The notes: generated from the sequence alone by a model not told the origin. DNA of 64,000 nt from Nonomuraea jabiensis (GCF_014204795.1 NZ_JACHMB010000001.1:2170001-2234000), one strand, 5' to 3'; shown: positions 16,661 to 25,108, counted from the stretch's first letter. Program-made: numbers and translations.

Positions 16661-17323
16661 ATGGCGAGGGGATCCAGACGGGGCAACAAGCGGCGAAAGT
16701 CGAACGGCATCGACGATCTTCGGCTGATGGGCCTGGTGGGAGCCGGTGTTGCGATCGCTTTCGTGGCCTACCTCATCACCGAATATCCCGGCTGGGCGAT
16801 AGCCATCACCATCGTCCTGATCGCGGCCCTGACCGGCGGGCTCTTCCTTCGGCACCGGGTCATCCAGGCCCGCCGCCTGCAGTTCCTCGCGGCCAACGCG
16901 GCCCTGGAGAAAGTCGATCTCATGACCGGCCCGCAGTTCGAGCAGCTGGTCGCCGAGCACATGATCGCCCAGGGGTTCCGCCGGGTGCGGATCCGAGGCG
17001 GCAGCGGGGACGGCGGTGTGGACATCACCGCTGTCGCACCCGACGGCACGCCATGCGCCGTCCAGTGCAAGCGCTACAACAAGGCCGTCGGTGCACCGGC
17101 GGTCCGCAACTTCCTCGGAGCCCTGGCCAACGCCTTCACCGGGCACACCGGCGTGCTCATCACCTCGGGGCGCCTCACCAGCCCGGCCCGCCAGGAGGCG
17201 ACGAACGCACGCCAGCGGCTGCTGCTCGTCGAGCGCGACCTGCTCGCCGATTGGCTGACCGGGAGGTTCGCGCTGCTCGCCAAGCCGGCGCCGCTGGTCG
17301 AAGGCGACGAGCCGGCAACCTGA
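16661..17323 (+). CDS. Membrane-anchored Mrr-like restriction endonuclease
   Basis: The 220-residue protein has a basic N terminus (RGSRRGNKRRKS), two membrane helices (about residues 22-40 and 45-65) and an Mrr_cat domain (about 88-210). The PD-(D/E)xK-type nuclease core is visible as GFRRVRIRG, then GDGGVDITAV (catalytic Asp) and CAVQCKRYNK (Q-x-K). AGGAGG precedes the start. Such proteins cut modified or foreign DNA, or act in DNA quality control. No methylase or other restriction gene is nearby, so it would be a stand-alone type IV-like or housekeeping nuclease. Confidence 0.85.
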   Translation: MARGSRRGNKRRKSNGIDDLRLMGLVGAGVAIAFVAYLITEYPGWAIAITIVLIAALTGGLFLRHRVIQARRLQFLAANAALEKVDLMTGPQFEQLVAEHMIAQGFRRVRIRGGSGDGGVDITAVAPDGTPCAVQCKRYNKAVGAPAVRNFLGALANAFTGHTGVLITSGRLTSPARQEATNARQRLLLVERDLLADWLTGRFALLAKPAPLVEGDEPAT

Positions 17324-17342
17324 GCAGCGGCGAGCCGAGTGG

Positions 17343-19175
17343 TCAGCCGGAGCCGCCGCTCGTCACGGAGACGAAGCCGGAGCCCGCGCGGTAGTTGGGT
17401 GACTGGTGGCGGAAGTAGGTGTTGTAGACCTCGCAGTAGCGCCCCCCGCGCGCCAGCAGGGTCGCGTGGTCGCCCTCCTCCACGATCCGCCCGTGATCCA
17501 GCACGATGATGCGATCGACGTGCTCGATCGTCGAGAGCCGGTGCGCGATGACGATCGAGGTCCGGCCGGCCAGCACCAGGTCGAGGCCCTCCTGGATCTG
17601 GGCCTCGGTCAGCGGGTCGACGCTGGCCGTGGCCTCGTCCAGGACCACGATCGCCGGGTCCTGGATCAGCAGCCGGGCCAGCGCGACGAGCTGCCGCTGC
17701 CCCATCGACAGCGCCCGCCCGTGCTCGCCCACGTCCGTCTCCAGCCCGTGGGGCAGGGCCTCCATCCAGTCGCCGCCGCCCACCGCGGCCGCCGCGGCGC
17801 GTACCTCGTCGTCGCCCGCCTCCGGCCGCGGGTAGCGGATGTTGTCGGCGACCGTGCCGCTGAACAGGAACGGGGCCTGCGGCACCGCGCCGATCTGGCT
17901 GCGGTAGGCGCCCAGCTCAAGGGTGCGGATGTCGCGCCCGTCGATCAGCAGGCGGCCTTCCTGGAACTCGTAGAAGCGGGTGATCAGCTTGCTGAGCGTC
18001 GACTTGCCGGCGCCGGTGTGACCGACCAGCGCCACGGTCTCCCCCGCCTCGATGCGCAGGTCGAAGTCGCGCAGCACCGGGTTGGCGGCGTCGTACCCGA
18101 AGGTGACGCCCTGGAACTCGATGCGCCCGGCCAGCCTGCCGGGCGGCTCGGCGGCGCTCTGCACCACCCGGGGCGGGGCGTCGATCAGGGCGAAGACGCG
18201 CTCGGACGCGGACAGCCCCTGCTGGAACTGGGACCAGAAGGCGGCGATGGACGTCAGCGGGAACCAGAAGAGCGACACGCCCTGCAGGAACAGGTACCAG
18301 TCGCCCGCGGACAGCCCGCCGTCGAGCACCTGCGCGCCGCCCAACCGGACCAGGCCCACCGTCGCGAGCCCGGCCACCAGGAAGAGTACGGGGAAGATGG
18401 TGGAGAAGACGAACCCCTGCCGGAGGGTCACCTGGTAGCTCTGCCGGTTGATCGGCCGGAACTCGTCGTAGACCTGCTGCTCCTGGCGGAAGTTCTTGGC
18501 GACCGCGATGCCGCCCATGGTCTCCTGCAGGTTGGCGTTGACGCGGCTGAGCGAGCGCTGCGCCCTGCGCGTGCTGATCCTGGCCAGCCGCCGGAACATC
18601 AGCGCCAGCCCCACCACGATCGGCACCACCAGCAGGGTCAGCAGGGCCAGCTCGACGCTGCGCACGAACAGCAGGACCGTGACGAAGCCGACCATCAGCA
18701 CCTGGCTGATCAGGTCCATCGTCAGCGTGGAGACGGTGGCGAAGTCGTCGGTGTCGGACGTCACCCGGCTGACGATCTTGCCGGACGGGGTCTCGTCGTA
18801 GAACGACAGGTCGCGCTCCAGCACCGCGTCGAACGCGTCCTCGCGCAGCCGGAGCACCACGTCACCGGTGACCTGCGCGCTGTATTTCTGCCGGATGAAG
18901 TTGAAGATCCACGAGAGCACCCCGGTGGCCAGGATGCCCGCGGTGAGCTGCCAGCCCACCGCGCCGATGGTGCCGTCGGAGACCGCGTCGACGGCCAGGC
19001 TGCCCAGCGCAGGCACGGCCGCCTGGCTCGCGGACAGCAGCACGATCATGGTGGCGACGAGGATCATCGACCCCAGCTTGGGCCGGAAGTACGACATGAT
19101 GCGGCGCAGCAGGGCACGATCGCTGTAGGTGCGGTCGTAGTCCTCGGCGTCGAGGCCGTCCATGATGAAGCCCAT
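17343..19175 (-). CDS. ABC exporter half-transporter with non-canonical signature motif
   Basis: The 610-residue protein has an exporter-type six-helix membrane domain (about 30-330) and a C-terminal ATPase. Walker A is GHTGAGKST, Walker B IVVLDEATA with the catalytic Glu, and the H-loop IAHRLSTI. The signature is LSMGQRQL rather than LSGGQ. It overlaps the upstream half-transporter by TGATG. With that partner it forms an asymmetric heterodimer in which its own signature belongs to the non-hydrolysing ATP site. Substrates of such pairs include drugs, lipids and peptides; none is indicated here. Confidence 0.93.
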   Translation of the reverse strand: MGFIMDGLDAEDYDRTYSDRALLRRIMSYFRPKLGSMILVATMIVLLSASQAAVPALGSLAVDAVSDGTIGAVGWQLTAGILATGVLSWIFNFIRQKYSAQVTGDVVLRLREDAFDAVLERDLSFYDETPSGKIVSRVTSDTDDFATVSTLTMDLISQVLMVGFVTVLLFVRSVELALLTLLVVPIVVGLALMFRRLARISTRRAQRSLSRVNANLQETMGGIAVAKNFRQEQQVYDEFRPINRQSYQVTLRQGFVFSTIFPVLFLVAGLATVGLVRLGGAQVLDGGLSAGDWYLFLQGVSLFWFPLTSIAAFWSQFQQGLSASERVFALIDAPPRVVQSAAEPPGRLAGRIEFQGVTFGYDAANPVLRDFDLRIEAGETVALVGHTGAGKSTLSKLITRFYEFQEGRLLIDGRDIRTLELGAYRSQIGAVPQAPFLFSGTVADNIRYPRPEAGDDEVRAAAAAVGGGDWMEALPHGLETDVGEHGRALSMGQRQLVALARLLIQDPAIVVLDEATASVDPLTEAQIQEGLDLVLAGRTSIVIAHRLSTIEHVDRIIVLDHGRIVEEGDHATLLARGGRYCEVYNTYFRHQSPNYRAGSGFVSVTSGGSG

Positions 19176-21154
19176 CAGCGCGCCCTTCCCTGCTCGGCGG
19201 CCAGCACCCCGTCCTCGGCAGCGTCCACGCCACCGCCACCGCCACCGCCACCGTCCGCGGCAGTGGCCACGCCACCGCCATCGTCCGCGGCGCCCTCACC
19301 GCCGACGTCACCATCGCCGTCCAGCTTGACCTCGCCGTCCAGCTTGGCCCCGCCGTTCAGCTCGACCTCGTCGTCCAGCTCGACCTCGTCGTAGTGCGCG
19401 AAGATCCGGCGGTAGAGCCGGCTGCGCGCGATCAGCTCGTCGTGGGTGCCGAAGTCGACCACTTCGCCGCGTCTGAGCAGCAGCACCTTGTCCGCCCACC
19501 GGATCTGCGAGAGCCGGTGGGTGATCAGCAGCGTGGTGCGCCCTTCGAGGATGCGCCCGATCGCCTGCTGGATCCTGTCCTCGGTGGCGGAGTCGATCGC
19601 GCTGGTCGAGTCGTCGAGCACGAGGATCGCCGGATCGGTCAGCAGCGCCCGGGCGATGGCCAGCCGCTGCCGCTGACCGCCGGAGAGCGTGACCCCGCGC
19701 TCCCCGATCACGGTCTCGTAGCCGTCGTCCAGCTCGGCGATGAACTCGGCGGCCTGGGCGTCCTCCGCCGCCCGCACTACGGCCTCGTGATCGGCCCGCT
19801 GCCCCAGGCTGAAGGCGATGTTCTCGGACACCGACCGCGAGAACAGCACGATGTCCTGCTCGATGGTGGAGATCTGGGAGCGCAGCGAGTCGAGGTCCCA
19901 GTCGCGCACGTCCACGCCGTCGACGAGGATCCGCCCGGACGTGACGTCGTAGATCCGCGGCACCAGCTTGGTCAGCGTGCTCTTGCCCGACCCGGTCTCG
20001 CCGACGATCGCCACCGTCTCCCCCGGCCGCACGGTGAACGTCACCCCGCGCACCGCCGGCTCCTCGTCGTCCTCGTAACCGAACGTCACGTCCTCGAAGA
20101 CGAGCTCCCCGCTGATCGGCGCGGCGTGCCCCTCGGCCCGCTGCTCGAGCTCGCTGTCGGAGGTGACGACGCTCAGGATCCGGCGCGAGGACACGATGCC
20201 GATCTGGATCAGGGAGAACGTGAAGATCGACATCTGCGTGGGGAACCCGAGCTGGCCCATGAGCCCCATGAACGCCACCAGCTCGCCGATGGTGATCGCC
20301 CCGATGCCCTGGAGATAGAGGGCGTGCCACAGCGCCCCGGCCATGGCGAAGGAGAACAGCAGGGTGGGCAGGTAGCGGGCCTGGACCAGCCCGTTGCGTA
20401 CGAACAGGTCGCGGTAGAGCCGCGCGTCGGCACGGAAGCGCCGCCGCTCCTGCCCCTCCTGGGCGGTCACCTTGATCACCTCGATGCCGCGCACCGCCTG
20501 GTTGAGCCCGGCGTTGAGATCGCCGAACTGCTCGCGCATGCGTGTGGCCACCGGGGTGAGCTGCCGCATGTAGTGCCAGAGCGCGACCGCGAACACGACG
20601 GCGAACAGCCCGGGCGCCAGCAGCAGCCGCGGATCGATCGCCGCGATGAAGAAGAGGGGCACCAGCCCGGTGAGCCCCGAGTCCACGATCAGGTCGAGCC
20701 CGGGCGTGACCATGACGGAGAGCTGCCGGATGTCGTTGGCGGCCCGGGCCATCAGGTCGCCCACCCGCTGCCGGTTGTGGAAGGTCTGGCTCTTGCCGAG
20801 CAGGCTCACGTAGAGCTCGTCGCGCGCGTCCCGCTCAAGGCGCTTGGCCAGCACCTCGCTCGACAGCCTGGCCACGAGGTCGAACAGCCCCCGCGCCAGC
20901 ACGATCGCCAGCAGCGCGAGCGCGATGGAGCCGAGCGCGTCCAGCGGCTCGCCCCGCTGGCCCAGCACGGAGTCGAAGGCGTCGCCGGTGAACTGCGGCA
21001 CCATGGCGTTGAGCACCACCATGACCAGCGACCCGCCGAGGAACCCGAGCAGGTGCACCGGATGCCGGCGAAGGTGGGACCAGAGCCAGCGCACCGGGCC
21101 GCGCCGGTTGTAGCGCGGGCCGGAGACGGAGAACTCCGAACTGCTGGTGGTCAC
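19175..21154 (-). CDS. ABC exporter half-transporter with degenerate Walker B and acidic repeat tail
   Basis: The 659-residue protein has an exporter membrane domain (about 25-330) and an ATPase domain. Walker A is GETGSGKST, the signature the canonical LSGGQRQR, and Walker B ILVLDDSTSAID, with Asp in place of the catalytic Glu. The H-loop is ITHRLSQI. The last 70 residues after the ATPase are a low-complexity tail: repeated D-E-V-E-L and K-L-D-G units followed by Gly runs. GTG 21154 is chosen because GGGGGAGGG lies six bases upstream. It is the first gene of the pair. Confidence 0.92.
   Translation of the reverse strand: MTTSSSEFSVSGPRYNRRGPVRWLWSHLRRHPVHLLGFLGGSLVMVVLNAMVPQFTGDAFDSVLGQRGEPLDALGSIALALLAIVLARGLFDLVARLSSEVLAKRLERDARDELYVSLLGKSQTFHNRQRVGDLMARAANDIRQLSVMVTPGLDLIVDSGLTGLVPLFFIAAIDPRLLLAPGLFAVVFAVALWHYMRQLTPVATRMREQFGDLNAGLNQAVRGIEVIKVTAQEGQERRRFRADARLYRDLFVRNGLVQARYLPTLLFSFAMAGALWHALYLQGIGAITIGELVAFMGLMGQLGFPTQMSIFTFSLIQIGIVSSRRILSVVTSDSELEQRAEGHAAPISGELVFEDVTFGYEDDEEPAVRGVTFTVRPGETVAIVGETGSGKSTLTKLVPRIYDVTSGRILVDGVDVRDWDLDSLRSQISTIEQDIVLFSRSVSENIAFSLGQRADHEAVVRAAEDAQAAEFIAELDDGYETVIGERGVTLSGGQRQRLAIARALLTDPAILVLDDSTSAIDSATEDRIQQAIGRILEGRTTLLITHRLSQIRWADKVLLLRRGEVVDFGTHDELIARSRLYRRIFAHYDEVELDDEVELNGGAKLDGEVKLDGDGDVGGEGAADDGGGVATAADGGGGGGGGVDAAEDGVLAAEQGRAR
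19227..19390. repeat. Low-complexity repeats encoding the acidic tail of the ABC protein
   Basis: CACCGC-type hexamer repeats (around 19227-19280) and degenerate repeats containing GTCCAGCTTGACCTCG or GTCCAGCTCGACCTCG (around 19318-19390) encode Gly runs and the L-D-G/V-E-L units. Such tracts change length easily, so the tail may vary between strains. Confidence 0.55.
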
Positions 21155-21317
21155 TGCAGGCCCTCCCCCGGGCGCGAGCACGCGAGTGTCGAACCTGCTT
21201 TCTATCACCGGGCACCGACACTTTCCCATCGGTTTTCACCGGGCCCGGCCGGCGCCCGGACTGCCCGAAATGACAGGTCCGATATCCGCCGTCGTTCCGC
21301 CTCCCGGTCGCGCCAAG

Positions 21318-22214
21318 ATGAGCGCCATGATCGAACATCCCCCTGGTCAGGCGTACGAGATCCGCGCCGACCGGCGCACCTGGGTCGAGCAGCACGGGGA
21401 CGGCGACGCCGTGGTGCTGCTCGCCGGGCTGGGCCCCGCGGGGTCGCATGTGATCTTCCACCCGCACTTCGACGCCCTGGCGGCGGACCACAGGGTGATC
21501 TACGTCGACCTGTTCGGCCGCGGTCGCTCCGGCCGTCCCCGGCACCTCTCCGAGATCACCTTCGCCGATGACGTCGCCGACGTCGCCGCGCTGCTCGGGC
21601 GACTGGGCCCCGCCCACCTGTACGGCTTCTCGTACGGCGGCCTGATCGCGCAGGCGATCGCCCTCGACCACCCCGATCTGGCGCGTACCGTCACTTTGGC
21701 CAACACCCTGCACAGTCCCGAGATGTGGCAGCTCAACCACGCCAACATCAACCGCGAGCTGGCCACCCAGCTCCCGGAGGTGTGGGAGCGGATCCAGGCG
21801 CTGCGGCTGGACGGGCTGCGCTCCACGGACGAGCCGCTCAGGCGGGAGTTCGCCAAGGCGGCGGCCCTGGTCCGCTTCTACGACCCGGCCAACGCCGCCC
21901 TGCTGGCCGACGAGCCCGGCGCCAGGAACCAGGAGCTATATCCGATCTTCTGCGGCGACGACGTCGATTTCGTGATCGGTGGTGAGGTGGCCAGGATCCC
22001 CGACTTCCGGCCCCGGCTCAAGGAGATCCGCGTTCCCCTGATGGTGCTGGCCGGCCGCCACGACCGGGCGCTGCACCCGGCGCTGCAACAGGACTTCCGG
22101 CGCTTCGCGCCCCAGGCCCGCTTCCACATGCTGGAGCGCAGCGGCTCGTTCGGCCACGTCGAGGAGACGGAGACCGTCCACTCGCTGCTGCGGGACTTCT
22201 GGCGGCAGTCATGA
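21318..22214 (+). CDS. Alpha/beta hydrolase
   Basis: The 298-residue protein shows the alpha/beta hydrolase order: VVLLAGLGPAGSH (oxyanion-loop region), VIYVDLFGRGRSGRP, and the nucleophile elbow LYGFSYGGL with Ser at the centre. Later come MVLAGRHDRALHP (Asp) and SGSFGHVEET (His). The frame is open further upstream, to 21147, but family alignment supports a start at 21318 or 21327; neither has a strong ribosome-binding site. Its stop overlaps the first of two minicistrons leading to the MFS gene. Substrate unknown. Confidence 0.9.
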   Translation: MSAMIEHPPGQAYEIRADRRTWVEQHGDGDAVVLLAGLGPAGSHVIFHPHFDALAADHRVIYVDLFGRGRSGRPRHLSEITFADDVADVAALLGRLGPAHLYGFSYGGLIAQAIALDHPDLARTVTLANTLHSPEMWQLNHANINRELATQLPEVWERIQALRLDGLRSTDEPLRREFAKAAALVRFYDPANAALLADEPGARNQELYPIFCGDDVDFVIGGEVARIPDFRPRLKEIRVPLMVLAGRHDRALHPALQQDFRRFAPQARFHMLERSGSFGHVEETETVHSLLRDFWRQS

Positions 22215-22273
22215 CCGCGATGACGCAGACGGCCGGGCACACGGCCCCCGGCGACTTCGGACGGCAGCCATGA
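22211..22273 (+). CDS. Minicistron 1 (20 codons) between hydrolase and MFS genes
   Basis: MTAMTQTAGHTAPGDFGRQP starts in an ATGA overlap with the hydrolase stop and ends in an ATGA overlap with the next minicistron. Its first part copies the MFS N terminus and its end copies the hydrolase C terminus (DFWRQS). It probably serves ribosome passage rather than making a functional peptide. Confidence 0.45.
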   Translation: MTAMTQTAGHTAPGDFGRQP

Positions 22274-22332
22274 CCACCATCACACGGACGGTCGGGCACA
22301 CGGCCCCCCGCGACTTCGGACGGCAGCCATGA
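22270..22332 (+). CDS. Minicistron 2 (20 codons) between hydrolase and MFS genes
   Basis: MTTITRTVGHTAPRDFGRQP is the second copy. It begins on the ATGA that stops minicistron 1 and ends on the ATGA that starts the MFS transporter at 22329, so ribosomes could terminate and restart three times in a row. Confidence 0.45.
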   Translation: MTTITRTVGHTAPRDFGRQP

Positions 22333-23588
22333 CCACCAGCACACAGACGGCCGGACGTGCGGCCCGCCGGGACTTCGGGCTGTTGTGGGCCGGGCAGTCG
22401 TTGTCGCTGTTCGGGGACCAGTTCATGACGCTGGCGCTACCGCTGCTCGCGGTGACCGTGCTGGGCGCGACTCCGGCGCAGGCCGCGTTGCTGCCGTTCG
22501 CCATGTTCCTGCCCTTCCTGCCGCTCGGTCTGCCGGCCGGCGCCATCGTGGACCGGCTGCCCCGCCGTGCCGTCATGCTCGTCTGCGACGGCGTGCAGGT
22601 GGTCGCGTTCGGCGCGATCTGGGTCACGGCGGTCACCGGCGTGCTCAGCTTCCCCCTGCTGTTCGCGCTGGTGCTGGTGAGCGGTTGCGCGGTGGTGTTC
22701 TTCCAGGTCGCCTACACCTCGTACCTGCCGGGCCTCTTCCCCGACCCGGGCGAGCTGCACACCGGCAACACCCGCCTGGCGCTGTCGGAGTCGACCGCCA
22801 AGGCGGTCGGGCCGATGGCCGCGGGGCCGCTCATCGGGCTGCTCGGGGTGGCCGGCGCGCTCCTGGCCAACACCGTCAGCTTCGCCGCCTCGCTCGTGAC
22901 GCTGTTCGCGATCCGGCACCGCGAGGCGCCGCCCGCCGTCACCGCGCGGGAGCGGGGCTGGGTACGGCGCGACGTCGCCGCCGGGCTCAGGTTCGCGCTC
23001 CGGCATCCGGTTCTGGAGCCGGTCATCGCCTGCGGCACCGTCTACGTGCTGTTCCTGTCCATGGTCGAGACCAGCCTGGTCCTGTACTGCCGCAACGTCC
23101 TGGGACTGTCGCCGCAGTGGATCGGGATCGTGGTGGGCGCCGCCGCGGCCGGCTACCCGATCGGCAACCTCGCCTCGGCCTTCCTCATCAGGCGGCTGGG
23201 CAGCCCCCGCGCGCTCATGCTCGCCGCCACCGTGTCGGTGGCGGGCATCGTGGCCATGCCCGCGCTGGGGGCGGCGCACGGCATCGTGGGAGCCGCCGGC
23301 CTGGTCATCGGCAGCATCGTGCACTGCGTGGGCGAGGGCGCGTTCAGCCCCATCTCCCTGACCCTCCGCCAGACCCAGACCCCACCCGAGCTCCTCGGCC
23401 GGGTGTCCGCGGTGCAGCGGTTCCAGTTGTGGGGGGCGGTCGCGCTCGGCGCCCTGCTCGCCTCCGCGGCCACCGCGCTCGCCGGTCTGGAGGCGACGGT
23501 GTGGATCGGCGCGCTCGGCACGATCCTGTGCCTGCCCGCGCTGCTGCGCCGCGGCATCCGCGCCGCCGTGCTCCCCCGTACCGTCTGA
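22329..23588 (+). CDS. MFS transporter (putative exporter)
   Basis: The 419-residue protein has about 12 membrane segments. It begins TAGRAARRDFGLLWAGQSLS, an N terminus typical of the MFS_3/enterobactin-exporter-like group (DFGLLWAGQSLSLFGDQ). IVDRLPRRAVML is the loop 2-3 motif. The start at 22329 is the third copy of a triplicated junction and gives the full family N terminus. It follows an alpha/beta hydrolase in one operon. A strong hairpin terminator lies 12 bases after the stop. Confidence 0.92.
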   Translation: MTTSTQTAGRAARRDFGLLWAGQSLSLFGDQFMTLALPLLAVTVLGATPAQAALLPFAMFLPFLPLGLPAGAIVDRLPRRAVMLVCDGVQVVAFGAIWVTAVTGVLSFPLLFALVLVSGCAVVFFQVAYTSYLPGLFPDPGELHTGNTRLALSESTAKAVGPMAAGPLIGLLGVAGALLANTVSFAASLVTLFAIRHREAPPAVTARERGWVRRDVAAGLRFALRHPVLEPVIACGTVYVLFLSMVETSLVLYCRNVLGLSPQWIGIVVGAAAAGYPIGNLASAFLIRRLGSPRALMLAATVSVAGIVAMPALGAAHGIVGAAGLVIGSIVHCVGEGAFSPISLTLRQTQTPPELLGRVSAVQRFQLWGAVALGALLASAATALAGLEATVWIGALGTILCLPALLRRGIRAAVLPRTV

Positions 23589-23599
23589 TGAGGCCCGTA

Positions 23600-23628
23600 C
23601 GGGGCCACGGGCTTGGCCCGTGGCCCCG
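23600..23628. terminator. Bidirectional hairpin terminator
   Basis: A perfect 12-bp stem, CGGGGCCACGGG with CCCGTGGCCCCG, encloses the loop CTTGG. It lies between the ends of the convergent MFS gene (stop 23588) and the small secreted protein gene (stop 23635). There is no T-run, as is common in actinobacteria. Confidence 0.8.
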
Positions 23629-23634
23629 CGTCGA

Positions 23635-23943
23635 TCAGCAGCCGCCCCGGTTGTACACCCTGAACACGTTGCTCCACCTGCCGACGTACCTCGACTCACC
23701 CGCCGGCACGCAGAAGTAGGTGTTTCCGCCCAGGAGGTAGGTCACGAAGATGTTCTCGCCGGCGCCGGTGCAGTTCTTGTACATGGTGGCGTCGCCGTCC
23801 CGGTACATGCCGCAGGCGGCTGCCAGGTGGCTGCGCTCGCTGACGCCGGCGGCCGCCGGGGCGGCGGTGACCAGCGTGGCGCTGACGGCCGCGAGGACGG
23901 TCAGCAGGGCGAGCGGGGACGGCTTCTTGATCTTGACTGGCAT
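23635..23943 (-). CDS. Small secreted cysteine-rich protein
   Basis: The 102-residue precursor has a Sec signal peptide (residues 1-32, ending PAAAG). The mature part is about 70 residues with four cysteines (ACGMY, KNC, YFC and the C-terminal GGC), enough for two disulfides. The pattern CGMY, then YKNCT, then TYFCV resembles DUF6355-type proteins, as I recall them. No enzyme motif is present. It is a single gene that ends at the shared terminator. Function unknown. Confidence 0.75.
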   Translation of the reverse strand: MPVKIKKPSPLALLTVLAAVSATLVTAAPAAAGVSERSHLAAACGMYRDGDATMYKNCTGAGENIFVTYLLGGNTYFCVPAGESRYVGRWSNVFRVYNRGGC

Positions 23944-24031
23944 GGTTTGGACTCCTGTTCTGATTCGTCGAACGCCCTGGATCGCTGGGCGTCAGGCTCA
24001 GGAAAGCCGGCGTGGTGAGGTGTCCAACAGC

Positions 24032-24061
24032 GGCTCGGACACACCCGTCCAGGCTCGGACA
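24032..24061 (+). repeat. 10-bp direct repeats upstream of the WXG-like operon
   Basis: GGCTCGGACA occurs at 24032-24041 and 24052-24061, exactly 20 bp apart (two helical turns). The pair lies about 70 bases upstream of the start at 24130 and may be a tandem activator site. Confidence 0.4.
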
Positions 24062-24129
24062 GCACTCCGCCGTCGCAGAGGCCAGCTAGTATGTCCAGCC
24101 AAGTAATGGATCACGTACTTGGAGTAACT

Positions 24130-24459
24130 TTGAGCCAAGACGAAGCATCACGTATCCACCAGTTATCGGCGATCAGAGCGCTGGGCGACGCTCTCGTCGA
24201 CGACGCCGAAGGCCCCTCGCCCGTGTCGCACCTGGCCGAGGCGAGCGACTTCCCCTCGAACATGCGCCTGGGACCCTGGGCCATGGGCGTGCTCGGCTGG
24301 CCCCTGACCAGCGAACACGACAAGATCGTCGGGTACGCGGAGAGCACGGTCCGCAACACGATCGAAGCCCTGCATGACGATCGGGACCGGCTGCACACGG
24401 TCGCCGGCAACATCCAGACCGTGGAGAACAGGAACGAGGCCGATGTCCGGCGGATTTGA
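24130..24459 (+). CDS. WXG-type helical hypothetical protein
   Basis: This 109-residue protein is mostly helical, with a central SNMRLGPWAMGVLGWPLTSE segment and a C-terminal helix containing DDRDRLHTVAGNIQTVENRN. Composition and place before a WXG-like membrane protein suggest an ESX-associated or WXG100-like partner, but no clean W-x-G hairpin is visible. The start is proposed as TTG 24130 because GGAG at 24121 precedes it by five bases; ATG 24106 and 24091 in the same frame lack such a site. It overlaps the next gene by 17 bases. Confidence 0.65.
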   Translation: MSQDEASRIHQLSAIRALGDALVDDAEGPSPVSHLAEASDFPSNMRLGPWAMGVLGWPLTSEHDKIVGYAESTVRNTIEALHDDRDRLHTVAGNIQTVENRNEADVRRI

Positions 24460-25108
24460 GATCCCCGTCCCCGGCGGGACCCCCGACCCGTTCCAGCCGG
24501 GTGACCAGGGCGGCGACCTCAAGCTGATGCAGTACTCCACGCTCGGCATGTACGCGTTCGCCGCCCTGATCTTCCCCGCGTTCGAGCGGGTGGTGGTCGC
24601 GTACGGGCTGTCGGTCCCGTCCGACCCGCAGGTGATGCACAGGGCCGCGGACGGCTGGAGCGCCTTCGGAGACGGTGTCCACGCGGCGGGCGCGACGGCG
24701 CGGGAGCAGCACGACAGCGTGTCCCAGGCCAGTTGGCAGGCGCCGGCGCGGGAGCTCTACGGGCAGCGGGTCGCCGGCTACGCCATGGAGTCGGACAGCG
24801 CGGCCGGCTCCGCCCACAGCCTCTCGTGGCTGCTCAGGGTGCTGGCCAACCTCTGGACGCTGTACATCTACCTCCACCTGGGCATCGCGAGCCTGGCCAT
24901 GGTCACCCTGGCCAAGGCCGCACTGGTCGGCCCGGGAAGGGTGTACTACGCGTGGGAGGCGCTGTCGCAGGCGATGACCGCCGAGAAGCGGGTCATCGAG
25001 CTGCGCAACTTCACCCTCAGGACCGTGCTGGGCCTGGCTCTGAAGTACGGTGCCGCCTGGATGACCGAGCGCACCCTCACGGACGGCCTCAAGCCGCAGG
25101 AGGTCTGA
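24443..25108 (+). CDS. WXG100-like protein fused to a membrane segment
   Basis: The 221-residue protein has a Gly/Pro-rich N terminus, a helical region, then a WXG-like stretch (HRAADGWSAFGDGVHAAGAT, then VSQASWQAPARELY) around residues 65-110. A hydrophobic hairpin follows (about 125-165, LLRVLANLWTLYIYLHLGIA). Secretion-like helices plus a membrane anchor suggest a surface or toxin-delivery-related protein without its own toxin domain. It is co-transcribed with the 24130 gene and converges on a YbaB-like gene with no gap. Confidence 0.7.
   Translation: MSGGFEIPVPGGTPDPFQPGDQGGDLKLMQYSTLGMYAFAALIFPAFERVVVAYGLSVPSDPQVMHRAADGWSAFGDGVHAAGATAREQHDSVSQASWQAPARELYGQRVAGYAMESDSAAGSAHSLSWLLRVLANLWTLYIYLHLGIASLAMVTLAKAALVGPGRVYYAWEALSQAMTAEKRVIELRNFTLRTVLGLALKYGAAWMTERTLTDGLKPQEV

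Larger units (their letters stand above)
22193..22380 (+). repeat. Tandem triplication of the hydrolase/MFS gene junction, 59-bp unit
   Basis: Starts at 22211, 22270 and 22329 are exactly 59 bases apart, and each is followed by near-identical sequence (ATGACC, then CAGACGGCCGG-like, then GACTTCGG). Each copy also repeats the end of the hydrolase gene (GACTTC, then GGCAG, then ATGA). The word GGGACTTC occurs in both the hydrolase end and the MFS start and could have seeded the duplication by microhomology. Confidence 0.9.

Noticed and set aside
23635-23943. Small Cys-rich secreted protein as a lanthipeptide or other RiPP precursor
   Set aside because: It has a Sec signal rather than a leader peptide, and no modification enzyme is nearby.
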